64,000 nucleotides of DNA from positions 1 to 64,000 of the forward strand of contig CALKLO010000050.1 in assembly GCA_937991945.1 (NCBI GenBank). The letters are read 5' to 3'. The notes beneath the pieces were generated by a model. It was given only the letters and a program-made list of their open reading frames with translations, had not been told where the DNA came from and did no database searches. Positions 1 to 9,700 of the stretch are shown piece by piece. Every line of letters begins with the position of its first letter. The stretch's first letter is position 1. Position numbers and translations under genes: made by a program. Source of the stretch: an uncultured Granulosicoccus sp. (GTDB taxonomy: Bacteria; Pseudomonadota; Gammaproteobacteria; Granulosicoccales; Granulosicoccaceae).

Positions 1-266
1 ACAAAGGGCTTTACGATGCCGGCTGGATTTCCAGACGCTTCTGTTGCAACCGCTGATTTTTGTTCGAACAGTAATACAGCTATGCCTTGCTCTGCCAGTA
101 TTCGTGCAAGCCAGCAACCGGCCAAACCTGCCCCTATGATCGCTAGCGGTACTACCTTTGGTTTACTCGTTAATAGTGTATTGCAATCGCTATCTGATAA
201 GGCGGATGGCACAGATGCATTGAGTGTGTGAGCAGGGGTAGGGAATTGATCCCACGGCTTTTGCAT
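1..266 (-). CDS. FAD-dependent oxidoreductase resembling the MnmC C-terminal (cmnm5s2U) domain, truncated by the window edge
   Basis: Reverse-strand reading from ATG at 266 gives MQKPWDQFPTPAHTLNASVPSALSDSDCNTLLTSKPKVVPLAIIGAGLAGCWLARILAEQGIAVLLFEQKSAVATEASGNPAGIVKPFV; Rossmann GAGLAG and ASGNPAG motif as in MnmC FAD domains; open to window start. Confidence 0.6.
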   Translation of the reverse strand, partial: MQKPWDQFPTPAHTLNASVPSALSDSDCNTLLTSKPKVVPLAIIGAGLAGCWLARILAEQGIAVLLFEQKSAVATEASGNPAGIVKPF

Positions 267-305
267 TAGCCATACCCCTTATCGAAAACGCTCACAAACG
301 CTGTA

Positions 306-1514
306 TTAAACAGCGTAATGAGACTCCACGTATTTGTGCACGATGCTCTGAAACTCTTCAGCGATATGATCGCCTTTAAGCGTCATGGCTTTTTCACCAT
401 CAATATAAACGGGTGCAATAGGACGTTCGCCAGTGCCCGGCAAGCTAATGCCAATGTTTGCGTGCTTACTTTCGCCTGGACCGTTAACAACGCAACCCAT
501 GACCGCTACTGACATATCTTCAACACCCGGGTGCTTCTCTTTCCAAGCAGGCATGCTGTCGCGAAGATACGTTTGTATGCGGCTTGCAAGCTCCTGGAAA
601 TAGGTGCTGCTAGTGCGTCCACAACCAGGGCAGGCGGTGACCATAGGCGTGAAAGAACGTAGCCCCATGGTTTGTAGAATTTCTTGAGCGACGATGACCT
701 CATTGGTGCGGTCCCCACCAGGTTCTGGGGTAAGGGAGATACGAATGGTATCGCCAATGCCTTGTTGCATGAGGATGGCCAACGCCGCTGTCGAGGCCAC
801 AATGCCCTTTGAGCCCATGCCCGCTTCGGTTAAACCTAGGTGCAATGCAAAATCTGTTTGGGCGGCGAGTGATTGGTAGACCTCGATGAGATCTTGCACA
901 CGGCTCATTTTGCAAGACAGAATGATTTTGTCTTTACCCAAGCCAAGCTCCACAGCGCGGGCAGCACTATCCAAAGCCGATTTAATGACCGCTTCTCGAT
1001 TGATTTGCTCGAGAGGTTTGGGATTTGCTCTTGTTGCGTTCTCGTCGAGCAATTTGGCCAATAATTCTTGGTCCAAACTTCCCCAGTTCGCGCCGATTCT
1101 GACGGGCTTTTCATTTTTGGCGGCTATTTCGATCATTTGGGCAAATTGCTCATCGCGCTTTGCTCCACGTCCCACGTTGCCCGGGTTAATTCGGTATTTA
1201 GCTAGAGCGCTGGCACAATCGGGGACCGCTGAGAGTAACTTATGGCCATTGAAGTGGAAATCTCCCACCAGAGGCACATCGACACCCATACTGAGCAGAC
1301 GATCGCGAATTTCCGGTACCGCATTGGCTGCGGCTTCGGTGTTTACGGTAATTCGCACCAATTCGGAGCCGGCTCTAGCCAAATCAGCAACCTGAGCAGC
1401 CGTTCGTATGGCATCCTCCGTGTCTGTGTTGGTCATAGATTGCACCACGATGGGTGACGCGCCACCTACGGTGAGCGAACCGATTTGTACTGATCTTGTT
1501 GTTTTACGAGGCAT
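306..1514 (-). CDS. ispG: 4-hydroxy-3-methylbut-2-enyl diphosphate synthase (IspG/GcpE)
   Basis: 402-aa [40 protein letters not shown] and GCVVNGPGE motifs. Confidence 0.97.
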   Translation of the reverse strand: MPRKTTRSVQIGSLTVGGASPIVVQSMTNTDTEDAIRTAAQVADLARAGSELVRITVNTEAAANAVPEIRDRLLSMGVDVPLVGDFHFNGHKLLSAVPDCASALAKYRINPGNVGRGAKRDEQFAQMIEIAAKNEKPVRIGANWGSLDQELLAKLLDENATRANPKPLEQINREAVIKSALDSAARAVELGLGKDKIILSCKMSRVQDLIEVYQSLAAQTDFALHLGLTEAGMGSKGIVASTAALAILMQQGIGDTIRISLTPEPGGDRTNEVIVAQEILQTMGLRSFTPMVTACPGCGRTSSTYFQELASRIQTYLRDSMPAWKEKHPGVEDMSVAVMGCVVNGPGESKHANIGISLPGTGERPIAPVYIDGEKAMTLKGDHIAEEFQSIVHKYVESHYAV

Positions 1515-1635
1515 TGTGGTTATTAAATGCTTGATCGGAGACTAGAAGAACCCTAGTTTATCCTTGTCGGCCGATCAGTGAAGAATAATAGTAAGCGCTT
1601 GTCATTAACGAGATCTGAGTATCGGACCAGTATCA

Positions 1636-2715
1636 GTGTCAAAAGAGACTAATTCCATGACAGCTAATCCGGTGTACGAGTTCACCGAACGCGAGCAGCA
1701 TATCTTGAAACTGCTCGTAGATCATTACATTGAAGATGGCGTTCCGGTAGGGTCACGGACGCTGTCACGCTTGCCTGGTATCGATATCAGTGCGGCTTCC
1801 GTGCGTAATGTGATGGGCGACTTGGAGCATATGGGGCTGCTTAAATCTCCTCATACGTCAGCCGGGCGCGTGCCCACATCGGCAGCTTTCCGCGTTTTTG
1901 TAGACAACTTGCTTGAGTTTCGCCCGCCCACGGAACATACCGTGGATAACATTCGTACGCTTTTAGACCCTTCACTCAGCGATCAGGCTTTGGTTAAGGT
2001 CGCCTCGAATTATTTGTCAGGATTTACCAAAATGGCAGGCATGGTAACCGTGCCGCGTCGCGAGGAAAAACCCTTGCAGCAAGTAGAGTTTCTGCCGCTT
2101 TCCGACAAGCGTGTGCTGGTTATCCTCATAATCAGCGACAGTGAGGTGCAAAATCGCATCATTCATGTAGAACGGGATTACACAAAAGATGAGCTGTCCG
2201 AGTTCGCAAGGGAGCTCAACGCTGAGTACCTTGGCCGTCCACTGATAGAGGTTAGAGACCGCCTGCGCAGGGATCTGGAACGAACTCGCGAGGATATGGA
2301 TAATTCCATGCAGCGCATGATCGACGTTGCTGGTCAGGTTTTTGGGCCCGATGAGTCCGAGGAGGCTGCCGACAGTATGTTGCTGGCGGGTGAGACGAAT
2401 TTAATGGACCACGCCGATTTAGGTGATGTCAGCAAGCTGCGCGATTTATTCGATGCATTCGCGCAAAAGAGAGATATATTTCATCTTTTAGAGCGTTCAG
2501 TATCAGCTGAAGGCGTGCAAATTTTTATCGGCCGAGAATCTGGCTACGATGCGCTAGGCGAATGCAGTGTGGTTGCAGCGCCATACGAAATTAATGGAAA
2601 GCTATTAGGCGTGCTGGGAGTTGTGGGCCCCAAGCGTATGTCGTATGCCCAGGTTATCCCTGTTGTCGATGTGACATCAAAACTACTCAGTGCGGCCTTG
2701 AATCTTCGTAGTTAA
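1636..2715 (+). CDS. hrcA: heat-inducible transcription repressor HrcA
   Basis: 359-aa ORF; LTEREQHILKLLVDHYIEDGVPVGSRTLSR-type N-terminus, adjacent to grpE-dnaK; start could be ATG at 1657. Confidence 0.95.
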   Translation: MSKETNSMTANPVYEFTEREQHILKLLVDHYIEDGVPVGSRTLSRLPGIDISAASVRNVMGDLEHMGLLKSPHTSAGRVPTSAAFRVFVDNLLEFRPPTEHTVDNIRTLLDPSLSDQALVKVASNYLSGFTKMAGMVTVPRREEKPLQQVEFLPLSDKRVLVILIISDSEVQNRIIHVERDYTKDELSEFARELNAEYLGRPLIEVRDRLRRDLERTREDMDNSMQRMIDVAGQVFGPDESEEAADSMLLAGETNLMDHADLGDVSKLRDLFDAFAQKRDIFHLLERSVSAEGVQIFIGRESGYDALGECSVVAAPYEINGKLLGVLGVVGPKRMSYAQVIPVVDVTSKLLSAALNLRS

Positions 2716-2837
2716 GTCCTATATTCGCGCGGCGGCACGTTTTTAGCAGCGCATTATGGCGTGGGTTAGTCTTTTCGAGTTACTCAGACTGACTCTCTGG
2801 CCAACACAATTCATTTTTCAAAGACGAGTTTTAACTG

Positions 2838-3560
2838 ATGATGCCAGACAACACTGAAGCGTCTGACAAGACGGCGGATGAGGCCGTTGATGTCGAACAG
2901 ACAAGTCACGACGCTACTGATAGCACCGAACAAGAGGCTGCCTCAAGCGAGCCGGTAGCAAAGACTGCTGCCGATGCCGATGAGCAACCTGAAGACCAAG
3001 TTGCAGCTGCAAGAGCCAAAGCCCAAGCCCAAGGGGACGACCCATTGGACTTTGGTGATAAGCGAATGGGCGAAACCGAAGAGGTGCCCGATGAGCTTCA
3101 GCAGTTGCGGACCCAGCTAGTGGAATCGGAAGCTAAGGCTGCTGAACATTGGGATCGTTTACTCAGATTGCAGGCTGAAATGGAAAATCAGCGTAAACGT
3201 GCACAAAACGATGTAACTAAAGCCCGTAAATTCGCTTTGGAAGGTATCGTGGGGGATCTTCTCCCGGTTAAGGACAGTCTTGAAATGGGATTGGCTGCAG
3301 CGCAGGCACCGGAGGCTGATGCAAAATCGATTATTGAAGGGGTTGATTTGACAGTGAAAATGCTGTCGCAAGTCTTTGAAAAAAATAATATTCTTGAAGT
3401 AAATCCTGTAGACGAGAAGTTTGATCCTGAGTTTCATCAGGCGATGTCCATGCAGGAAGTTGAAGGTATTGCTGCTAACACCGTAACCGGTGTGATGCAG
3501 AAGGGCTATACGCTTAACGAGCGCCTAGTCCGCCCAGCATTGGTCATGGTCGCTAAATAA
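2838..3560 (+). CDS. grpE: nucleotide exchange factor GrpE
   Basis: AEMENQRKRAQNDVTKARKFALE and C-terminal GYTLNERLVRPALVMVAK; between hrcA and dnaK. Confidence 0.96.
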   Translation: MMPDNTEASDKTADEAVDVEQTSHDATDSTEQEAASSEPVAKTAADADEQPEDQVAAARAKAQAQGDDPLDFGDKRMGETEEVPDELQQLRTQLVESEAKAAEHWDRLLRLQAEMENQRKRAQNDVTKARKFALEGIVGDLLPVKDSLEMGLAAAQAPEADAKSIIEGVDLTVKMLSQVFEKNNILEVNPVDEKFDPEFHQAMSMQEVEGIAANTVTGVMQKGYTLNERLVRPALVMVAK

Positions 3561-3563
3561 GGT

Positions 3564-3592
3564 CTTGAAACTTTAAGCCTCCACCACATCAT
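3564..3592 (+). promoter_or_regulatory. candidate sigma-32 (heat shock) promoter of dnaK
   Basis: CTTGAAA (3564-3570), 13 nt, CCACAT (3584-3589); resembles the CTTGAAA / CCCCAT-like sigma-32 consensus. Confidence 0.5.
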
Positions 3593-3667
3593 CTATGCAA
3601 CGAACAGAATGCCTCCTAAGGGGGTTCTGGAATTCAATCAATACAATTTAGTTAGGGATTTTCTATC

Positions 3668-5602
3668 ATGGGTACCATTATCGGAATCGACCTCGGCACG
3701 ACGAACTCGTGTGTCGCGGTTATGGAAGGGGGCAAACCCCGAGTTATCGAAAATGCAGAAGGCGAGCGTACTACGCCCTCTATCGTGGCATTTGCTGACG
3801 ACGGCGAAGTTATTGTTGGTCAGCCAGCAAAAAGACAGGCTGTTACCAATCCCCAAAATACTCTATACGCAGTTAAGCGTTTAATCGGTCGTCGCTTCGA
3901 AGAAGAGGCCGTACAGAAAGATATTGATCTCGTTCCTTATAAGATTATCCGTGCAGAAAACGGTGATGCTTGGGTAGAGGCCGCTGGCAAAGGTATGGCT
4001 CCCCCAGAAGTGGCAGCTCGTATTCTAATGAAGATGAAGCAAACTGCTGAGGAATACTTGGGTGACACCGTCACTGAAGCCGTTATCACAGTACCTGCAT
4101 ACTTCAACGATTCTCAGCGTCAAGCGACTAAAGATGCCGGTCGAATCGCCGGTTTAGAAGTAAAGCGTATTATCAACGAGCCTACAGCCGCGGCATTGGC
4201 TTACGGAATGGACAAGCAGCGCGGTAACAAGACCGTTGCAGTCTATGACTTAGGTGGTGGTACATTCGATATCTCTATCATCGAAATTGCTGAAGTTGAT
4301 GGCGAGCACCAATTTGAAGTTCTGTCTACTAACGGTGACACCTTCCTGGGTGGAGAAGATTTCGATAACCGTCTCATCGAATACCTCTCAGAAGAATTTA
4401 AGAAAGAGTCAGGTATAGATCTGCACACTGATCCATTAGCGCTACAGCGCTTGAAGGAAGCTGCAGAAAAAGCCAAAATTGAGCTTTCAAGCACACAGCA
4501 AACTGATGTGAACTTACCGTACATCACGGCTGATGCTTCAGGCCCTAAGCACCTGAACATTAAGGTTTCACGTGCCAAGCTTGAGTCATTGGTTGAAGAC
4601 TTAGTTCAGCGCACTGTCGAGCCTTGCAAAATCGCATTGAAAGATGCGGGTTTGAGTGCATCTGAAATTCAAGATGTCATCATGGTTGGTGGTCAAACTC
4701 GAATGCCTAAGGTCCAAGAAACGGTCAAAGGCTTTTTTGGTAAAGAGCCGCGTAAAGACGTTAACCCTGATGAAGCGGTTGCAGTAGGTGCGGCTATTCA
4801 AGGTGGTGTTCTCGGCGGACAGGTTAAAGATGTTTTGTTGCTTGATGTGACTCCTTTGTCGCTGGGTATCGAGACCTTGGGTGGTGTAATGACCAAGCTT
4901 ATCGACAAGAACACAACAGTACCGACCAAAGCACAACAAGTATTCTCAACGGCTGATGACAATCAGACTGCGGTAACCGTGCATGTACTTCAAGGTGAGC
5001 GCGAAATCGCTAACACCAATAAGTCATTGGGTCGTTTTGATTTAGCCGATATTCCACCAGCTCCGCGTGGTGTACCGCAAATCGAAGTTATCTTCGACAT
5101 CGATGCTAACGGCATCATGAATGTATCTGCGCAAGACAAGGCAACAGGCAAGCAGCAATCAGTTGTGATTAAAGCCTCTAGTGGCCTATCTGATGAAGAG
5201 ATTCAAAAGATGGTTGCTGATGCTGAAGAGCATGCTGCAGAAGATGCCAAGTTACGTGGACTGATTGATAAGCGGAACCAAGCTGAGCAGTTGATCCATG
5301 CGGCTGAGAAGTCTATGACTGATCTAGCTGATCAATTAGGTGAAGGTGAGAAAGCCGACATCGATTCAAAAATTGCTGAACTGCGTGATGTAATGCCAGG
5401 TGATGACGAATCAGCAATCGATGCTAAGACGACTGCATTGGGCGAAGTTGCCGGTAAGCTTGCAGAGCGTGCCTATGCTGCACAAAATGCCGCTGAAGGT
5501 GAAGAGTCTGGTGCAGATGCATCTGGTAGTGAGCCGGTTGATGATGCGGTTGACGCAGAGTTTGAAGAAGTTAAAGACGATAAGCAGGATAAAGCGTCTT
5601 AG
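3668..5602 (+). CDS. dnaK: molecular chaperone DnaK (Hsp70)
   Basis: [38 protein letters not shown]; full-length 644 aa. Confidence 0.99.
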   Translation: MGTIIGIDLGTTNSCVAVMEGGKPRVIENAEGERTTPSIVAFADDGEVIVGQPAKRQAVTNPQNTLYAVKRLIGRRFEEEAVQKDIDLVPYKIIRAENGDAWVEAAGKGMAPPEVAARILMKMKQTAEEYLGDTVTEAVITVPAYFNDSQRQATKDAGRIAGLEVKRIINEPTAAALAYGMDKQRGNKTVAVYDLGGGTFDISIIEIAEVDGEHQFEVLSTNGDTFLGGEDFDNRLIEYLSEEFKKESGIDLHTDPLALQRLKEAAEKAKIELSSTQQTDVNLPYITADASGPKHLNIKVSRAKLESLVEDLVQRTVEPCKIALKDAGLSASEIQDVIMVGGQTRMPKVQETVKGFFGKEPRKDVNPDEAVAVGAAIQGGVLGGQVKDVLLLDVTPLSLGIETLGGVMTKLIDKNTTVPTKAQQVFSTADDNQTAVTVHVLQGEREIANTNKSLGRFDLADIPPAPRGVPQIEVIFDIDANGIMNVSAQDKATGKQQSVVIKASSGLSDEEIQKMVADAEEHAAEDAKLRGLIDKRNQAEQLIHAAEKSMTDLADQLGEGEKADIDSKIAELRDVMPGDDESAIDAKTTALGEVAGKLAERAYAAQNAAEGEESGADASGSEPVDDAVDAEFEEVKDDKQDKAS

Positions 5603-5639
5603 TCCTACTTCTTAGGTAAACTAAGGAGAATAGGTAAAG

Positions 5640-5709
5640 GTCGGAAGCCTGACAGTTGTAACTCACGGAATACCGCGTTTACGATTGTCAGACTCTCCGG
5701 CTTTTTTTC
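5640..5709 (+). terminator. rho-independent terminator-like long hairpin between dnaK and dnaJ
   Basis: GTCGGA / TCCGGC, CTGACA / TGTCAG and GTTGTAA / TTTACGATT pairing blocks around a short loop, followed by TTTTTTT. Confidence 0.75.
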
Positions 5710-5778
5710 GTTTGTCAGTTATTGGTGGTTAGTTAAATAGACAGCCACTAGTGTGTGAGTTCATCAGGTCGATAGAGC

Positions 5779-6918
5779 ATGTCGCAACGAGATTATTACG
5801 AAGTATTGGGTGTGTCCAAGGACGTATCTGAGGCAGAATTAAAAAAGGCCTATCGACGCCTGGCGATGAAGCACCATCCTGATAGAAATCCGGATGATGA
5901 CGAGGCGATTGAAAAGTTTAAAGAAGCAAAAGAAGCGTTCGAAATCCTTAAAGATAAGGAAAAGAGAGCTGCTTATGATCAATTTGGTCATGCAGGCGTA
6001 AGCAATCAGCCTGGCGGTGGTGGATTCGGCGGCGGTGGCGCTGACATCAACGACATATTCGGCGATGTGTTTGGCGATATATTCGGCGGTGGTCGACGTG
6101 GTGGCGGTGGCCAGCGTGTTTATCGCGGCGATGATCTCCAGTACAACTTAGAAGTCAGTCTTGAAGAAGCTGTTGCAGGTACGTCGACTGAAATCAAAAT
6201 TCCCAATACCATCAGTTGCGAAGTCTGTGACGGTAGCGGTGCCAAGCGTGGCACGTCGCCTTCCACATGTGCAACGTGCCATGGGGTCGGACAGGTTCGA
6301 ATGCAGCAGGGTTTTTTCTCTGTGCAGCAGACGTGTCCTGCATGCCGAGGTAAGGGCAAAGTCATTACCGACCCATGTCCTAATTGTCGTGGTCAGGGCC
6401 GAACTCAAAAAGAGAAAACACTATCGGTCAAGATCCCTGCAGGTGTCGACACGGGTGACAAAATTCGTTTATCTGGTGAAGGCGAGGCGAGTGATAGTGG
6501 TGGGCCAGCAGGTGACTTGTATGTTGCCATTATGGTTAAGGCGCATCCGATATTTCAACGTGATGGTGCTGATCTACTGTGTACAGTGCCTATCAACTTC
6601 GCAACAGCCGCTGTTGGTGGAGAGCTAGAGGTGCCGACACTCGACGGTCGTGTCAAACTTAAAATACCAGCGGGTACGCAAACTGAAAAAACGTTCCGAC
6701 TTCGTGGCAAAGGTGTAAAGCCGGTTCGCGGTGGAGCTGTTGGTGATTTAATGGCTAAAGTTCGCATTGAAACACCTGTTAACCTGACAAGCGATCAGCG
6801 TGACATGCTCATGCAATTCCATGAAACCATCAGTGGTGACAACGCACAAAAGCACAGCCCTAAAGCGCATAGCTGGTTAGGTGGTGTTAAGCAGTTCTTT
6901 GACGATCTGAGAGGCTAG
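5779..6918 (+). CDS. dnaJ: chaperone DnaJ
   Basis: J-domain with HPD, G/F-rich region, four CxxCxGxG zinc motifs. Confidence 0.98.
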   Translation: MSQRDYYEVLGVSKDVSEAELKKAYRRLAMKHHPDRNPDDDEAIEKFKEAKEAFEILKDKEKRAAYDQFGHAGVSNQPGGGGFGGGGADINDIFGDVFGDIFGGGRRGGGGQRVYRGDDLQYNLEVSLEEAVAGTSTEIKIPNTISCEVCDGSGAKRGTSPSTCATCHGVGQVRMQQGFFSVQQTCPACRGKGKVITDPCPNCRGQGRTQKEKTLSVKIPAGVDTGDKIRLSGEGEASDSGGPAGDLYVAIMVKAHPIFQRDGADLLCTVPINFATAAVGGELEVPTLDGRVKLKIPAGTQTEKTFRLRGKGVKPVRGGAVGDLMAKVRIETPVNLTSDQRDMLMQFHETISGDNAQKHSPKAHSWLGGVKQFFDDLRG

Positions 6919-6938
6919 CGCCTCAAAAAAAACGCTGT

Positions 6939-6974
6939 AGCGAAATCAATCAGTCGTGTTGGATTGATTTCGCT
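6939..6974. terminator. inverted repeat between convergent dnaJ and EamA genes, terminator-like for the minus strand
   Basis: AGCGAAATCAATC (6939-6951) / GATTGATTTCGCT (6962-6974), 13-bp perfect arms; on the minus strand a run of 8 T follows after ~6 nt. Confidence 0.6.
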
Positions 6975-6998
6975 CTAGTGACTGTTCTGGTTACTGTA

Positions 6999-7078
6999 CT
7001 TGCACCCGCACTTACACCCGCACTTACACCCGCACTTACACGCGCACTTACACGCGCACTTACACGCGCACTTACACT
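6999..7078. repeat. 12-bp tandem repeat array, ~6.7 units (CTTACACCCGCA / CTTACACGCGCA)
   Basis: Units start at 6999, 7011, 7023, 7035, 7047, 7059 and partial at 7071; read directly. Confidence 0.95.
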
Positions 7079-7932
7079 AGTGCTTGAACACGCACTCGCT
7101 CGCGATGAACGATATACAGCCCGCTTGCCATGATGATGCTGGCTCCCCACATTGTCGAATAGCTGGGTAGCGTATTCCACAATAAGAAGTCAAAGCTTAT
7201 TCCCCAAATAATACCGGAGTATTCAAACGGTGCGACTAGGGATGCTTGAGAGCTAGCAAAGGCCATTGTGATGCAGTAGTGTCCGCTCACGGCTAATAAC
7301 GATAAAACAATTAACCACATGAGTGGCTCCCATTGAATCGTTTCCCAAAACCAGGGTAGAAGCAGTAGGCTTATTACGCCCACACAAAGGTTGTAGCTAA
7401 ACACCATGGAAGGCACGTTTTCAGTGCTTGATAAATAACGGCTGCTGACGAACAGCATGGAGTAGGTGGCGCTACCCAATAGCACCAACAAATAACCTTG
7501 CAGCTGGCCACCGCCCTCGGGCGTCGCAACAATCAAGACGCCTATAAATCCAATGCAAATGGATACCCACCTATGGACGCCAACTTTTTCTTTTAAAAAG
7601 ATGACAGACAAAATGGTGACTATAAAAATGGATGAAAAGAATAGAACAATGGCATCGGTCAACGGTATGTCTCTGATGCCCAGAAAAAAAGCCAGAGGTG
7701 AGATAAACCCAATAGCGCCTCGCCACAAATGCAGCTTTGTTCTATTGGGCTTAAGTGTGGCTAGATTCTTACGTAGGCTAAATACTAGTAGCAGTAATGG
7801 CAGAATGATGATGCTGCGAATGGCAAGGATTTGTATGACCGTAACATCGTGCGCGGTCAGTAACCATTTCGCGAGCGCATCCATGCAGCTGAGCAACAAA
7901 ATGGCAACCAGCATAAACAGGATGCCACGCAC
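7072..7932 (-). CDS. EamA/DMT-family transporter
   Basis: 286-aa polytopic membrane protein, MRGILFMLVAILLLSCMDALAKWLL, two EamA-like halves. Confidence 0.88.
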   Translation of the reverse strand: MRGILFMLVAILLLSCMDALAKWLLTAHDVTVIQILAIRSIIILPLLLLVFSLRKNLATLKPNRTKLHLWRGAIGFISPLAFFLGIRDIPLTDAIVLFFSSIFIVTILSVIFLKEKVGVHRWVSICIGFIGVLIVATPEGGGQLQGYLLVLLGSATYSMLFVSSRYLSSTENVPSMVFSYNLCVGVISLLLLPWFWETIQWEPLMWLIVLSLLAVSGHYCITMAFASSQASLVAPFEYSGIIWGISFDFLLWNTLPSYSTMWGASIIMASGLYIVHRERVRVQALV

Positions 7933-7979
7933 TAGGGTAGGTTTATCTCATTGATGAGATTCAAACGATGTCGTTGCTC

Positions 7980-9269
7980 TTAAGGAGTAATTTGATCAAT
8001 GGTCAGTTCTAGCGCATCAGTGTCGGAGACGTTAACACTGTCTGATTCAGAAAACCAATCGCCGCTTTGAGCAATAGGGTTGCCCGATTTTGATACTCGA
8101 GCACCAACGGTCACATCTGGAAACGAAGATAGCTTCATGGTGGGCATCATCGCCATTGAATCGTCCAACACCACGGTTGTAGGTAGCTCTTTCACCGTTA
8201 ATCGACTGACTGCTAACGGCATTGGCGGACCGCTAACGGCTGTGGCATAAATGAATACGGAGTCATCTGGATTTGCAGTTTCTAAGGCCTCGGGGCTAAG
8301 CGTTACCGACACTGATAATGAGGCGCCAGTTGCGTCACTTTGACTTGCTTCGGTAGGAGCCTCGGTGGTGTCTTTAGTTGCTTCTCTGACAGAACTTGCT
8401 GCCAACACTTGTATAGAACGGCTACGCATTTGATCAATAGTAGCGATAGCATCCATGTTGTCTTGTGCCAATCCCATTAGTAGGTTGAAGCCGAGTAGGG
8501 CCTCTTGATGGTCCCCGGCTTGTTGTTTGCCTATGGAGCGTAACCACAACGTATGCTCATGTTGCGGATTCATAATAATTGACCTTTCGAGCAGAACCAT
8601 AGCTTCACCGGTAAGGTCTCCACCGTTGGACATGGCCACTGATTCTGCAAGTTGAGTGAGGGTGTCTACATCGGTTTCGTCCAGAGCGTGTGCGCGCTCC
8701 AACGCTTCGCGTGCTTTGGGGTAGTTCTGGACCGATAAATAACTACGACCTAGCAGACGCCATCCCTGAACATCCTCAGGGTTGGTGGCCAACCGTTCTT
8801 CAAGCTGAGGCAGTAGCTCGGCTAATGGGCCAGAGACTTGGCCATTAACGTTAGCGGCGGTTTGTGCATTGTTACTTGCACCGTTGCCTTGGCTGAGGCT
8901 TGGGTTTTGAGTGATAGCGCCGGGGTTGCCCAACTTCAGATATAACGCACCCGAGGCCAAAGGGACGAACAGCACAACGAGGGCCGTGACCGCAATGTGG
9001 CCGTTGCCCCTTAGCTTGCGTTGCTTTTCCTCAGGAATTAAGTCGGCGGCAAGGTCGTAATCCAACTGCTCACGCTCGTAGTCGTAAGTGGCTTGATCTA
9101 TAGATCCATCAGCTAGCGCTGTTTTAAGAATTTCGCCACGCTCGCGCGCAAGCGTTATGTTGACGGCTTCTTGGTCGAAAGCGTCACCTCGCTTACGAAA
9201 AAGGCCGAGCAGAAGCCACACTAAACAAAGGGCAATGAGTATGGCAGCGCTGACGAAGAATATAATCAT
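7980..9269 (-). CDS. ccmI: c-type cytochrome biogenesis protein CcmI
   Basis: Two N-terminal TM segments, LARERGEIL..YDYEREQLDYDLAAD, TPR region, C-terminal Ig-like domain typical of CcmI. Confidence 0.85.
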   Translation of the reverse strand: MIIFFVSAAILIALCLVWLLLGLFRKRGDAFDQEAVNITLARERGEILKTALADGSIDQATYDYEREQLDYDLAADLIPEEKQRKLRGNGHIAVTALVVLFVPLASGALYLKLGNPGAITQNPSLSQGNGASNNAQTAANVNGQVSGPLAELLPQLEERLATNPEDVQGWRLLGRSYLSVQNYPKAREALERAHALDETDVDTLTQLAESVAMSNGGDLTGEAMVLLERSIIMNPQHEHTLWLRSIGKQQAGDHQEALLGFNLLMGLAQDNMDAIATIDQMRSRSIQVLAASSVREATKDTTEAPTEASQSDATGASLSVSVTLSPEALETANPDDSVFIYATAVSGPPMPLAVSRLTVKELPTTVVLDDSMAMMPTMKLSSFPDVTVGARVSKSGNPIAQSGDWFSESDSVNVSDTDALELTIDQITP

Positions 9270-9277
9270 AGTGGTGT

Positions 9278-9691
9278 TTACGACGCTCGGACCTCTTCTA
9301 GTTCAATAAGGGTGCCGTGAAAGTTACTGGGGTGCATAAAAATTACCGGGTTACCGTGTGCACCGATTTTTGGTTCGCCGTCGCCCAAAATACGTGCGCC
9401 TTTAGCAACCAGTTCGTCTCTTGCCACAATGATGTCATTCACTTCAAAGCAGATGTGATGCATACCGCCGCCTGTATGTTTTTCAAGGAAGCGACTAACG
9501 GGTGATCCGTCACCCAAAGGTTCGAGTAGCTCGATTCGCGTGTTAGGCAAATCAATAAACACGACGGTAACACCGTGCTCAGGCAGCGTTTGAGGTTCGG
9601 ACACGGTAGCACCGAGCATATGTTGCCAGTTGTCTACCGCAGCTTTTAAATCATCGACCACTAACGCTACGTGATTCAGGTTACCAATCAT
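9278..9691 (-). CDS. mce: methylmalonyl-CoA epimerase
   Basis: 137-aa VOC-fold protein; MIGNLNHVALVVDDL, GGGMHHICFEV, ELEEV C-terminus; next to pccA. Confidence 0.9.
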   Translation of the reverse strand: MIGNLNHVALVVDDLKAAVDNWQHMLGATVSEPQTLPEHGVTVVFIDLPNTRIELLEPLGDGSPVSRFLEKHTGGGMHHICFEVNDIIVARDELVAKGARILGDGEPKIGAHGNPVIFMHPSNFHGTLIELEEVRAS

Positions 9692-9700
9692 GATGTCGGG

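Noticed and set aside
6999-7078. CRISPR-like direct repeats
   Set aside because: Units are contiguous 12-mers without spacers; simple tandem repeat, no cas genes.
6950-7180. 76-aa minus ORF encoding VSARVSAR repeats
   Set aside because: Out-of-frame translation of the 12-bp tandem array and EamA 3' end; no SD or family support. Retained only as a possible frameshift product in the findings.
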